Assembly (NCBI GenBank): GCA_021399445.1
Contig: JAJTUQ010000001.1
Location: 2,852,001-2,916,000 of the forward strand
Direction of reading: 5' to 3'
Origin: Xylogone sp. PMI_703
Lineage: Eukaryota > Ascomycota > Leotiomycetes
Length of the DNA stretch: 64,000 nucleotides
A model generated the notes under the pieces. That model ran no database searches and was not told the origin of the DNA. It worked only from the letters and a program-made list of their open reading frames with translations. The translations under genes and the position numbers were made by a program. Positions within the stretch are counted from its first letter, which is position 1. The number at the start of each line of letters is the position of its first letter. Positions 1-10,747 of the stretch are shown here, in pieces.

Positions 1-2454
1 TTTCGTATCCGACACAGAAACGTGAAGGACTGGGAGGTTTCCTGAAATTCGTGCTTTTGTTATGTTGGGGGCTTTCGGGATTATTGACATCTCAAAGATG
101 AAATCAACATTGATTTGGTCGACGATATGCATTGGCTGAGACTCGTCCCGCTCTATGAGCTGGGCCTTCGTTGCTTGAATCGAGGGACCAATCAAGACCT
201 GAGTTGATGAAAGTTTAACTAAGAACTTGTCATACATTAAAGACTCGAGTCGCTTATAGTCCTCATCCGTATACTCTTGGCTCTGTTTCGACTGCACCTC
301 TTTCAGGGTATCCTTGTCAACCAGTTCGCTGTTAACGCTTATGTGACCAGCGTCTAGGATTATACAAGTGGTTTGTTTTATTGTCACACTTTCAGGAACG
401 ATGATAAGCGGTGCTTGAAGGTCTAACTTAGCATTGATCGTCTTATGCTCTTCCAGAGCAAATTGGAGACCGGCCCTTGTTTGCTGGCGTAAACCCTCCA
501 CTGTAGCTCCAGCCGTTTCCATGAGGGCTCCTATCGACTCCATGTGTCTTTCGGGAGGTTTGAAAAATCGAGTTATTCCGACTATAAAGTAAGGATTCCA
601 GATAATTTCAAGTGGTTTAAGTTTCCCACTTATGGCAAGATCACTAGCCCCGTCTAAGGGGTTCTTCTCAAGTTGGAACCAGAAAAAAGGATCAAATTTT
701 TCGTCTCCCTCATCACTAGGGCCATTCTCTAACAGTTTCTTGTCCGCAAAGTTTGGTGCATCCTTAACGCTGACAATCTGAGGAAATAAACTATCAGGGG
801 TTGTACCATCATTGAGCCGCAAACCGCCCAGGCTAATTTCAGTCAAGAGTGATTCGGGTCTCTGTAAGAATTTAGCCCTGAAATTGTCGAAGTACAAACT
901 TGCAACCTCCACAACTGAGCCCCGAGGAAACCTCTTCAATGTGAAACTGCCAGTTTTAAGTGAGGCATTGAGCTGATATTTTATCATATCTTTCGGAAGG
1001 TCAACAGCATGTGCTAGAGCTGTCTTTTCATCCCAGTCGATGGCATCGTATAGCTCTTTCTTCTGTTCTTCGGTTATTGTGGTAGTCTCATCACCTTGTT
1101 GATCTTCCTGAGGCTTTGATCCCCACGCCCAAGCAATCCAGCCCTGCTTCTGTTTAGGTTGCTCGGGCTTTTTGACTTCAACCTTCTCTTTTCTGAGCTG
1201 ATTCCTAGCAAGTGATCTCCAAAATCTCATATCTTCGTAACTAAGCTTCCACTCTAGCTTATCCAACTCGGAAACTTCCTCGGGAGTCATTTGGTAGTTT
1301 GGCCTCTTTTTCATCTTAAAAAGTTCAATATAACGATTTCTATCATCTCTTCGTTCCTTGAAATATGCCCACGACCAACGGCGGTTTCGCTCATGAATCT
1401 TGCTGAGAACCGCATTTCCAGCAAATTTCAGCCACGCACGTGGGTCGCTCTTTGGAGTAGAACCTTTGGGCTGGAACTTCTTATACTCTTGGTGGCGGAT
1501 GAAATAATGAAATAGATCGATCATCATAAGGGCATCTCGGTATTGGTCATCATCCAGAACAAGTCCTATTTCGTCGAAAACCAGAGTAGCCTTGGCCTTA
1601 GGAGCATCTAATTTCCCCGATTTATCCATTTCAATCTTAGCTTGTCCACTTACTGGTTTCAAGATAAACTGGTGACCGGCAGTTGCCGGGTCCTCCCCTT
1701 TGACAATCATTTCTTTAATAGCACTCAACATCTCATCGTGGGAGGCAACGTGAGCATCCGGCGTCTCCACTTGTCTCCCAGTCCCTAGCAATGTCGTATC
1801 TGTATTCCAATAGACAGCTAATGCGTCAAGAGTTGCAAGCTTATGGGTGACGCCAACGGTATTTTGAATATAAGTTGGCTTCCAGTTTCCATCTGTGCTT
1901 ACAGCACTGAATTCCTCCAGCGTGATACCTAGCGCAAATGGGTGGCCTGGAGCTGAGATGGAATCTTCGTAACGGATATGGATACTCTTCATAGTAATCT
2001 GAAGATTGTCAATAATTTTCGTGACCAGGCTGTCTGTAAAACTCTGGTTTTTCTGCTGTTCTTCCTGGCTCATACCCTCCATGTTTCGCTCCTTCAGCAT
2101 TTCAGCGCTGTCGAGCTTCTCAATCTTAATTGTCTGTCTCCTCCTTTCTTCCTCTTCCTCATCGTATTCGGCATCCTCTTTCGGAGCGGCGAGAAGAAAT
2201 ACATCCTCAATAAAGATCTTCACAGGTTGACCTCTTAGATTCGACCAAGGAATTGTCAACGTGAGATGTCCCAAATGCCCCTCTACGACATTTATTGGAA
2301 GCTTTAATTGATCGAGTGCTTCCTTTCGAAGCTCGAGGTTTCGCAGTTCTACGTCGCCTGACCATATTCCAACCTTAAGCTGTCCAGGGTCAAAGTTCTT
2401 CACATAAAGACCAAGAAAGCGATTGAGCAAAGATGCAACGAGTCCTTCAAGCAT
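1..2454 (-). CDS. VPS13: VPS13 lipid-transfer protein, N-terminal part (runs off the left edge)
   Basis: The reverse-strand frame is open from an ATG at 2454 to the window edge, giving 818 codons with no intron needed. The protein begins MLEGLVASLLNRFLG, followed by NFDPGQLKVGIWSGDVEL, the hallmark chorein start of the VPS13/ATG2 family. The part seen covers the N-terminal lipid-entry region and the first repeats of the extended bridge. Family members exceed 3,000 residues, so about three quarters lie outside the window. VPS13 moves glycerophospholipids in bulk between membranes at contact sites (ER, mitochondria, vacuole, endosome, prospore membrane). It is transcribed away from the DUF3429 gene across a 747 bp spacer. 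Identity is secure; only the 3' extent is unknown. Confidence 0.95.
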   Translation of the reverse strand, partial: MLEGLVASLLNRFLGLYVKNFDPGQLKVGIWSGDVELRNLELRKEALDQLKLPINVVEGHLGHLTLTIPWSNLRGQPVKIFIEDVFLLAAPKEDAEYDEEEEERRRQTIKIEKLDSAEMLKERNMEGMSQEEQQKNQSFTDSLVTKIIDNLQITMKSIHIRYEDSISAPGHPFALGITLEEFSAVSTDGNWKPTYIQNTVGVTHKLATLDALAVYWNTDTTLLGTGRQVETPDAHVASHDEMLSAIKEMIVKGEDPATAGHQFILKPVSGQAKIEMDKSGKLDAPKAKATLVFDEIGLVLDDDQYRDALMMIDLFHYFIRHQEYKKFQPKGSTPKSDPRAWLKFAGNAVLSKIHERNRRWSWAYFKERRDDRNRYIELFKMKKRPNYQMTPEEVSELDKLEWKLSYEDMRFWRSLARNQLRKEKVEVKKPEQPKQKQGWIAWAWGSKPQEDQQGDETTTITEEQKKELYDAIDWDEKTALAHAVDLPKDMIKYQLNASLKTGSFTLKRFPRGSVVEVASLYFDNFRAKFLQRPESLLTEISLGGLRLNDGTTPDSLFPQIVSVKDAPNFADKKLLENGPSDEGDEKFDPFFWFQLEKNPLDGASDLAISGKLKPLEIIWNPYFIVGITRFFKPPERHMESIGALMETAGATVEGLRQQTRAGLQFALEEHKTINAKLDLQAPLIIVPESVTIKQTTCIILDAGHISVNSELVDKDTLKEVQSKQSQEYTDEDYKRLESLMYDKFLVKLSSTQVLIGPSIQATKAQLIERDESQPMHIVDQINVDFIFEMSIIPKAPNITKARISGNLPVLHVSVSDTK

Positions 2455-3201
2455 CGTGAGAGTTGGTTGCCTGTACCCTGGCAGAGGGGCTCGTCTCGTT
2501 CAAGTCTCTCGATATAGCGTCGTCATCCGTCCGTAGCTGCTAGTCTAACGGCTTGGGAAAAGATTCGTATAGTTCTGTTGTCTACCACCTGCGCGTAATC
2601 TCTCTCTACGCTGCAGCATGCAAGCATTCGCCAGAGTCGCGTATTGAAATAAAAGAGGGCGTCTTGTGTTTAAGTTGGCAGCAACCAGATGAACCAGATG
2701 TGGGGCTGGCCCAAAACGCCCAACCGTGATGAAATCGCCCAGCGGAGTTTTGACACCCCCCCACAGATCTTCTAAATTACTTAGGAGTTTAGATCTTGTC
2801 AACCTATTGGCCCATCTGAGAACCACAAAGTGCCACTACTAAGCTTTTCAAGAATTGGAGTGGCAATTCTGGGTTCTGAGTGTGCTTGTTTGCTTGACGT
2901 CGTAATAATGTTCCGGTAACCGGGATTTTGACTGTTCCATGGCGAACTGTAACTTACGTCACACTTGGCTGGGAGCTTTGGCCCTCAAACCAGCTTGGAT
3001 CTGCAACTCCTCCAGCTCTTTTTTCTTAAACGCTCTTCCGACAGTGGATTAAATTCCTTCATAGGAATTATGTTATATTTTTTATATATGCTGGCCAAGA
3101 CATTCAATTCACTTGACTAAAGTTAAGCCAAAAACTTTTCAGTTTATGATTGTCAACAACTATAGTGCGGGGGAGTTCTCAAAGCTCGTCGACAGTCCAA
3201 C
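2455..3201. other. Divergent intergenic region, VPS13 / DUF3429 gene
   Basis: This 747 bp spacer holds the promoters of two divergent genes. A 93-codon reverse frame at 2545-2826 has no recognisable similarity and is judged spurious. I see no RNA gene or repeat. Confidence 0.6.
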
Positions 3202-4517
3202 ATGCTTCGTACATCTGCCACGCGATTCCTTCTGAGGAACGCACGCAAACCTCCCGTTTCTACTTCGAATTTCTCTACAGCTCTACTGAAAACACATGCT
3301 ATTTCCCCGCTCCAGGCCTCAAGAACCATACGCCCTCAGCTCGAGCGCCCAGCTACTAGCTCTTTGCTCTATCTCAGCACGAAAAATAGCCCAATTGATC
3401 AGATTGATAGAGAAGCAGAACGCAAGCGAGCATCAGAGAAGCTTGAGCCTACTCCAGAAAGCATTTCTACAGCCTCTTCAGTGCGCCATGTCTTTGAGGA
3501 TGGTCAGGGTAAGAGCATAGCAGATGAGGAGATGGGAAAGGCTATTAAGACGGACCTGCACACCGTTCAAGAGACATTTTCTTTGAGAGAAGTTCCTAAA
3601 GAATCATTATATCTTGGATTAGCTGGGGTTCTACCATACGTGGCGACCTCTCTTTCAACAGTATTCTTGACGTATAATGTTAATAATGAGCGCTCCATTG
3701 TAGCTCTCTTTGATCCAGAAACCGCTCGTCATCTTCTCGATCTTATGGTACCTATCCAGATTGGTTATGGCGCTGTCGTAGGTATCAAGCCATTTAGAGC
3801 CCAGAACATGAACTAATTCATAACTCTCAGATAATCTCCTTTCTCGGCGCTATCCACTGGGGTCTCGAATATGCAGGATATGGAGGCCATAAGGGTTATT
3901 ATCGATTCCTCCACGGTGTTATCCCAACAGCAGTTGCTTGGCCAACACTTCTCATGCCAGTCGAACCAGCTCTGATAACCCAATTCCTGGCATTTAGCGT
4001 GATGTATTTCACAGATGCTCGCGCAACAACGAAGGGTTGGGTACCCCCTTGGTATACCAATTACCGATTCGTACTCACCCTCCTTGTTGGTTTATCCATT
4101 GGAATAACTCTAGCTGGAAGAGGACAGATCATGAAGCATGATGGAACTTTTAAGGATCCCGTTGGTAAACTTCAATCTGATCGAGATGCCCAACGGCGAG
4201 CATTAGAGGCGGAGCAGACCGAAATACGCAAGAAGTCTTCAAGCGAAAGTGCCGCGGAGACAAAATCAGAAGATGATAGTTCGAAGCAAAAGGATGATAG
4301 TGGGAAGGATACCAGTTCAAAGCAAAAAGATGACGGCGGGAAGAAGGGTGACGATGAGAAGAAGGATGACAGTGAAAAGGAAAATGATGATAAAGGTAGT
4401 AAGGGAACTAAGAGTGAAGAAAAAGGCAAGGAAGAGAGACAAGGCGATAAAAAGGATAATAAGGATACCAAGGAGGGAGGTAAAGCAAGCTCTGAGGAAG
4501 GAAAGAAGGGCAAATAA
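3202..4517 (+). CDS. DUF3429 (TMEM69-like) mitochondrial inner-membrane protein
   Basis: Two exons, 3202-3777 and 3831-4517, make 420 residues. The 53 nt intron (3778-3830) has donor GTAGGT and joins GYGAV to IISFLGAIHWGLEYAG in frame; without it the frame stops at once. The first 50 residues are rich in R, S and T with few acids, typical of a mitochondrial targeting peptide. The middle (about 130-300) carries several hydrophobic segments and the IHWGLEYA motif of the DUF3429/TMEM69 family. The last 110 residues are a highly charged K/E/D/S tail with imperfect SSKQKDDSGK repeats. The molecular function of the family is unknown to me; inner-membrane location is inferred from the presequence and family annotation. 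Confidence 0.85.
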
Positions 4518-5954
4518 AAGCTCCAATTGTGCCTTGTGAGCACGATTAATGGACGCTCTGTAATCTTTATCCTATTCTTTGCGATAATACTAATTTATCC
4601 CACTACGAGACCCACTGGGTTTGGCTGAGAATCAGTGTGTCGAAACTTGTATTGCCCAAAATGCAAAAGTGCTGAAGAAGAGGGGAAAGCTCAACTGCGC
4701 TGCGTCCGACCTATCAAAATCATTGCACTAGTGTATAATCCAAAAGATCTTTAGACTTTGGCATTGTCCTTACTTCCGAATTCGATATTATTTAATTCCA
4801 CTCTATGATTAGCAGACGAGGTTTACTTACTGCAGTAATAATATAGTCTTGGCTTCAAGCTGATACTCCAGAAAATACATACTGGTGCCACGTCTTCGCC
4901 CCGATACCGAGGTTAGCTCCAAAGGAGCAACCTTAGACCGAGAGATCCAGACATTCATGAGCTCCCACGGAACGTCTTACAAGACCGATCTTCTTGGGAC
5001 GTCAGCCGCGCCATTGCGCCTCAAGGCTCAGCAAGTCATATGGAATGTGATTAGTATCGATCCGAAGCTTCCCCTCCTCCATAACGGTATCTTAGAATTC
5101 CGCCATGCCGCACGCCAGCCCTACCGGTATATGTATTTTTGCATCTGACAATTGATCAACTGACATCGCGTCCATTGGGACCCCTCGGCACCGCGTAACT
5201 TTAAAGGTTCTATAATCAGCTCCGAGGAGCTATTGGGTTAGGGGGACTTCCGTCCCTCTTCGCTGACGTGGGCCCAGCATGACATGATTCACAAGATTGA
5301 ACCCTTTTTTGGGATGCGTTGTAGGAGAGTTCTGGACAACTCATAGCAATGCCCAATTACCATTTTTAGAAGGAGGCTTTCTTACTGTATGGCAGTGCCG
5401 CAGAAAAGCGTATTCATCTTTTTCTCAGCCGTAAAAAAAAAGGACGAGGAAGATAGGTTACGCAGCACCGTGCAGAAATATCCATGGCTGGACGCACTTA
5501 CGAATCTTGCATTACGCAGCTCATCTTGCAGATTGAAATTTATGATGTTCAGCGGTCAATGGAGGCTCTTTTGCTTAAGCCCTCGTGAATAATCCGTATG
5601 CATGGGGATGTAAGTGTTTGCGTAGAACCGGCAGTTTCGGGATCTTAGGTAAGGGGGTCTAGCTCTGCGACGGGCTGAACGGATAGGTAGGGAACTCTGG
5701 CTTCATGAACAGCTGCGTTGTGAGTCTTTATACTGCGTCATGGGGCAACTTTTACACCGCTCATAATAAAGTCTGGGTCCGGAGTTTGCCTAGAACAATT
5801 TCTGGAGCTCAGATGATTCAACGGGTTACTCTACTTTCCTACCTCGCTAGGCATATATCTTTAGCAAACCGCTATTAAAGTGAATCCTGAGACATTCGAA
5901 CGCTCCATAATCCTATCGAATCCGTATCTGCCATATACTCATACGATACTCATA
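4518..5954. other. Intergenic region without a supported gene
   Basis: 1.4 kb. The frame at 4885-5148 begins at GTG, has no family resemblance and no upstream exon. The 67-codon frame at 5389-5592 is equally featureless. I see no tRNA-like fold and no repeat. Confidence 0.5.
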
Positions 5955-6521
5955 ATGCGTACTACATTTTCTCGTCGATCATCTTCTTCCTCTACCTCTG
6001 AGATATCTCCATCCTCATACTCTTCCACTTCACTCCCTACAGATGCCTGGTCTGTTCCCAGCCACGAACATTCACAAACTAAACCAACCTCTACATTCGA
6101 TTCTCGAATAGCCCAACTCCAAACAACGCATGATGCGCAGTTAAACTCGAGTCATAAATATGCTCCGGGGTTCTTCCCGTGGCCCCCTTGCCTCCCCCGA
6201 AAGTCTTCCACAAACTCCGCGTCAACCCCAGACTATTTCAATTTTGGGAATTTCTCTCCAGCTTCTGACCTAGAACTATGGCGATACATGCTCGCATTGC
6301 AAAAGGTCTACCATTGCTACCATTCTGCTCGGATATCCGCGGCGGTAGACGCATTGGAGAATGGGGTCAGGATAGAAGATATGGAAATTCGTAAGTGATA
6401 GCCATAGGAATTTTTGTATGGTTTCTAACTGGGATTCACAGCTTCAAGATCATGTCTCAATCTCTTGAACCAAGAGTTGAAGACCCAGATCGATCTTGCC
6501 GAGCATGGGTTCAGAGCATGA
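5955..6521 (+). CDS. Small hypothetical protein, two exons
   Basis: Exons 5955-6390 and 6442-6521 encode 171 residues. The 51 nt intron (6391-6441) is textbook: donor GTAAGT, branch CTAAC and acceptor CAG, restoring the frame in phase 1. That is the main argument that the gene is real. The ATG at 5955 is preferred; the frame upstream of it has only a GTG. The N-terminal third is serine/threonine-rich and low complexity (a run of five serines near residue 10). The C-terminal half (LELWRYMLALQKVYHCYHSARISAAVDAL and the second exon LLNQELKTQIDLAEHGFRA) looks helical and possibly coiled. No signal peptide or membrane segment. I do not recognise the family. Confidence 0.6.
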
Positions 6522-8292
6522 ATCTTCTATGATACCATACCTTGGATACTTGGATACTTATGATGAACGAGAGCACGATTAATGACTATTTCCTGATTGA
6601 GAAATGATGGTGATATCCAACGACAGGAGTCTAAGGCGTTGGGGCAGGCATGGGGATAAGGAGGACTTGCATAAATGCTTTGAATTGAGGCGCCTGGAAG
6701 TTTATTGGTGATTCAACGATTCTATTTCTTCATAGTTGACCAAAATTTTGTTTAAAATTGAGAATCCTTCAGGGTAGCAATGAGACTTCGTTGCTCTATC
6801 TTTCCTACCTTTGAATCTCTTTAAGATAAATGAGGTCTAAAATACCGTGCATCTCGGTGGTTATATGTTGCAGAACCTCGCCAACATATATGGAGTACTG
6901 CATGTCTTCGGATTCCTGCTTTAGCTCCAGTCCGATCCTAGCCGTTATGAAGTGAAGCAAAAAGATCAGTCCTAGCTAGCAAGCTACCAAGAACGGACAC
7001 TGCAGGGTGTTTGTGTAAGCTGAGAAGCGGCATGCCCGAGACCTGTATTTCCATTGGATGGATTAGAAAAAGGAGGCACTGTTTGCAATTGAGGCTACTT
7101 GAGTCTGATTTTCAGGCGATGTCAAATAAGTTTTTGTCTGGGAGGCTCGAGATTGCGCTTCAACCCCCGTCTAAGTCTCTAGACTATTTTGGCAGGTGAG
7201 GTGGTCTCGGATGGGCATCGCAACGGTCATCATCTCTCTTGCAAACTTGAACGCTTGTTTACTGCCGACTTCGTTGGTGAAGGGGCAGGGACTCAGGGAC
7301 GGGGTTTAAATACGGAGAAGGATATCGCACACGTGCATTGTGGAAGGCTTTCTTTTGGTTCTAAACATGGAGAAGAGCTGGGATTAGGATGTTTGCAGCC
7401 CCAGGCGTGCTGCAGCTTGGCTATCGACGTGCCTGTCACCAACAGATAACTGTACTGATCAGATTTGGCAAGCTGTCTGGGGTATCTAACCGGATGTCAG
7501 CTAGCAGCCGTTGAGTTGCCCAGAGGCTGCACGAAGTGATCAATTGATTCAATTTATTGATCTGGAGATAGGCTTAGAGGACGCCCTGTCGCACTCCAGA
7601 CCCCAAATTGCTGCAGATCTGGCAAGGGCTTCGATCACTCCTGCAGTGGCACGGGCACATGAGCTTGGTGAGAAGCTTCTCTCATTCCATACATATGCAT
7701 CGGCACGCAGCTTAATACGCCGGAACGGACAGTCCCAAGAGCTCAAAGGCGACGTGTAGAACCAGCTCGGAGATCTAGCAGCATCATATCTGTAAGGCTC
7801 AAATCTGTAAATAATGCAGCTTACAAATTTGTATTGGACTTAATCATCGGTCTACTCTTCGGCCCCCATACGGATGATTGATCGGTTGACGCCTGCCGAA
7901 GATCGAAGGAGAGGTGATGAGTTAATCATCCGTATCTGCTCTGCGCGCGCTTGTGGCACATTGGCTTAATTGATGAAGCGTGGTGTGGCGCATGCACGAC
8001 AAGCGCGTCTCCAATTTGCTGACCCCACGCGCCACCATGCGATCCTTGCTCTTGCAGCTTTCCTTATCTCAACCCCTCGCCAGCCAATCACCGTCTGCCT
8101 ATCGCACTCAAGTCTACCACTGAGGTGCGTCCAGCAGGCAGGTCGCTTCATATCATGAGCTCCAACCGGGCATGTCCGGGGATAGGGACCCTCGAGGTCT
8201 GCTGGTGAGATCATCTGGATATATATCGGTCGGCTGCTTCAGGCCAGTTCTGCTGGCAGCCATGCCAAAGAATATCCATCACCACCATCGCC
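6522..8292. other. Long intergenic region upstream of the pseudokinase gene
   Basis: 1.77 kb with no convincing gene. The short frames (7011-7199, 7189-7449, 7511-7759, 7966-8214) overlap one another and resemble nothing. It contains a nested inverted repeat: outer arms CTTCGGC (7857-7863) and GCCGAAG (7895-7901), and a perfect 12 bp pair ATACGGATGATT (7868-7879) with AATCATCCGTAT (7924-7935). Confidence 0.5.
7868..7935. repeat. Perfect 12 bp inverted repeat
   Basis: ATACGGATGATT at 7868-7879 is matched by its exact reverse complement at 7924-7935 across a 44 bp spacer. It sits about 360 bp upstream of the pseudokinase start. It could be the relic of a small inverted-repeat element, a binding site for a dimeric factor, or chance. 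Confidence 0.5.
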
Positions 8293-10163
8293 ATGAGCTG
8301 GGATGAAGAGCGTATCGCGGCTACCGTTACTCGTCAATTTGTCCTCTCTCACCTGCAGCCTGATGAGCAGGCACGATTGGACCATCCTTTGGAGTTTGGT
8401 GATGGATTAACCGATAATACATACCTGGACTGGATTCTCCAGAAGGCCAGGCGTCTCTTTCTGATCCTCGTAGACCTGGGCTTGACAGACCAGATCTTCG
8501 GGGTGATTGACGACTCATGGGATGACGATGACTTGCCTCTTCCACTGGACCAGGTAGACCGTCTGAAGCTGACCTATGAAAGAGATGAGAAGGTTGAGAA
8601 GAAGTTCTTCCAGCGCCAATTCCATTATCTTGCCAGGTCCATCCGGAAAGGAGATCATGTCAACTATCAAAGAATGGAAGTTGTGCCACTGGAACTGGCT
8701 GAGAAACGTAGTCTGACGCTGAGCCATACTGACAAGGTCCATCTTCCTGGGAAACCTGGTAGCTTGCTCCTGCGTCGACGAGTGTTCCTGGGGCCTTCGC
8801 CAGATCGGATGCCCGAAGAGGAATTCCTAGCTGGCCTGGACTCTATGGGATCAATCAATCATAAACACATCCAATCCCTCTGGGCATCCTACACCTATCA
8901 TGGAGATGGCTACATCCTCATGTCACCAGCTCATGATAGTAGCTTAAAATCATTTCTTGCCGTAACTCCCCAATCATTCAAAATCCTCCAGAAGCAAGAC
9001 CGTCGTGTTTTGGTCCTGAACTGGCTTCATTGTCTCGCGGAAGGTCTGTCCCACCTCCATGGCAAAGGGCGCTCCCACCGCAATATTACGCCATCGAGTG
9101 TGATGCTTGACGCTAGCTACCAAGTATTTCTTGCGGACTGTAGCGTTTTCTCTCGTTCAGCAGCAGCCGGTGGAGAGAAAACTGGGTTTGATAAAACTGG
9201 TTACGACTATGCAGCACCGGAATATGCTCTACGACCATCAGCATCTGCATTGGCTCATACTTCCGTAGCTCGCCCACCCTCTCGCTATCCATCAACAAGG
9301 AGATCCACCTTTCCTGTCTCATCAACAACACTCTCAAGCAGTGCCACAGAGAATTCTTCTAGTTCCTCAAATTCTATGTCCCATAATACAGCTGGCCCAT
9401 CAACACAACCACCAAGAAGCCCACGTCGACACTCGAAATCCCACTCTTACTCAAAGGCTGATCCCCAGAAAGCCGACATCTTCTCCCTTGGCACGATATT
9501 TCTGGAAATTCTTTCGTTCTTTCTGAAACATTCGTCTAAAAGTTTCTCATCTCACCGGTCTGCCAAAAACAAGACTCCAGGGCGAGGTGGTGGTCTGCCG
9601 GATGCCAGCTTCCATAAGAACCTTAGTCAGGTTGAGAGCTGGATGACCATGCTCGTTAAAGACGCAAGCAAGAAAGACGATGAACTATTCAAAGGTGTCC
9701 CTCACATTCTCGGCCTTGTTCAGCGGATGTTAAGTCCAGATCCTGCTGTGCGTCCTGCGGCAAATGAAGTTAAAGATAGGCTGTATGTGATTCTCACAAA
9801 CTACTGTGGTATGGGTAAGGATGGCGATAGTAAAGTCTCAATTCATTGTGAACAGCAAACAGACGTTGAACAGACGACTCTTAGCTTCAATGAGCTACGT
9901 CTTGCATCCCAGAGGGCTGCAGCTGAAGCATGTGCAAGAGTTGCTGGCGTACCGATGTATAGGGGCGAGGACAGCCCTGAGGCCATGTCTCCTTCTTCGC
10001 CAGTGTTATTGACGGGTGATGAAGAGTGGAGGAAAAGTTCAATGGCGGGAGTCGCTATGGAGCGATCTTGGCAGACTCCTGTTTATGCTGGTGTGTACCT
10101 TTAATCTATATTATATAGACATCATGTGAGGCTAATCAATATCTAGACGTCAGATATGGGTGA
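8293..10163 (+). CDS. Protein kinase-like protein, probably a pseudokinase
   Basis: The main exon starts at ATG 8293. A 3' intron at 10091-10146 (donor GTGTGT, branch CTAAT, acceptor TAG) is likely and gives 604 residues ending YADVRYG; read through, the protein ends at 10104 with 603 residues. Residues 1-150 are an N-terminal region common in fungal kinases of this kind. The kinase fold spans about 150-500. The catalytic loop reads HRNITPSSVML (262 on) with Asn in place of the catalytic Asp of HRD. The metal-binding DFG is DCS (282-284). APE (308-310) is intact. A Ser-rich insertion (about 315-390) precedes KADIFSLGTIFLEIL. Loss of HRD Asp and DFG Phe/Gly suggests weak or no phosphotransfer, so a regulatory role is inferred. 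Target unknown. Confidence 0.8.
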
Positions 10164-10747
10164 AGATGGATAGTTTCTATTTGTCATCCGCGTAGTCAAA
10201 CGTTGACGATGGCTATCTGGTATTTCAAGACTCAAGGCACCAGTGGATTTCCAGTCTCTTGGCTCACCAAAGTCAACGTTGTTCTGTTACCTTCAAAGTT
10301 GGTACCAAAGATTACAACGTCAAGTTACAATCATCCCAGGAGCCCTAGAGCCAACCCCTCAAAGATTTCCAGGATACACCCTATATACGGCTACACAAAA
10401 AGTCATCTTCGAATCCGATGGCAATCAGTAGGGACTATGAAAAATGTATTGTACATATAATATGCCAGCGCTCAAAGCTAGTCAAATGACTTCACTAATT
10501 TGGAGGTTGGTTATAGCATTGTAGGATATAGTGACGAAGCAACGAAAGATACAGGAAGAACTATTATGAATCTAATGTTTATTATTTCCAAATTCTATCT
10601 AGAAGGACTTATGTGCTTAGCATGAAAAATTAACGCTACATGCCACGAAAAGTTTTAGTGCCTAGTAGAATCATCAAGCTATATGCAGACAAGACAATAT
10701 AAAAGCGCAATGCAATGCAACATAGTACAGTACAAAATAGGTATCTC
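10164..10747. other. Convergent intergenic region
   Basis: 584 bp, AT-rich, between two convergent gene ends. It should hold both 3' UTRs and polyadenylation sites. The frames at 10203-10460 are unconvincing. Confidence 0.5.

Noticed and set aside
2545..2826. 93-codon minus-strand frame in the VPS13 promoter
   Set aside because: No similarity and lies in the promoter spacer next to the VPS13 start.
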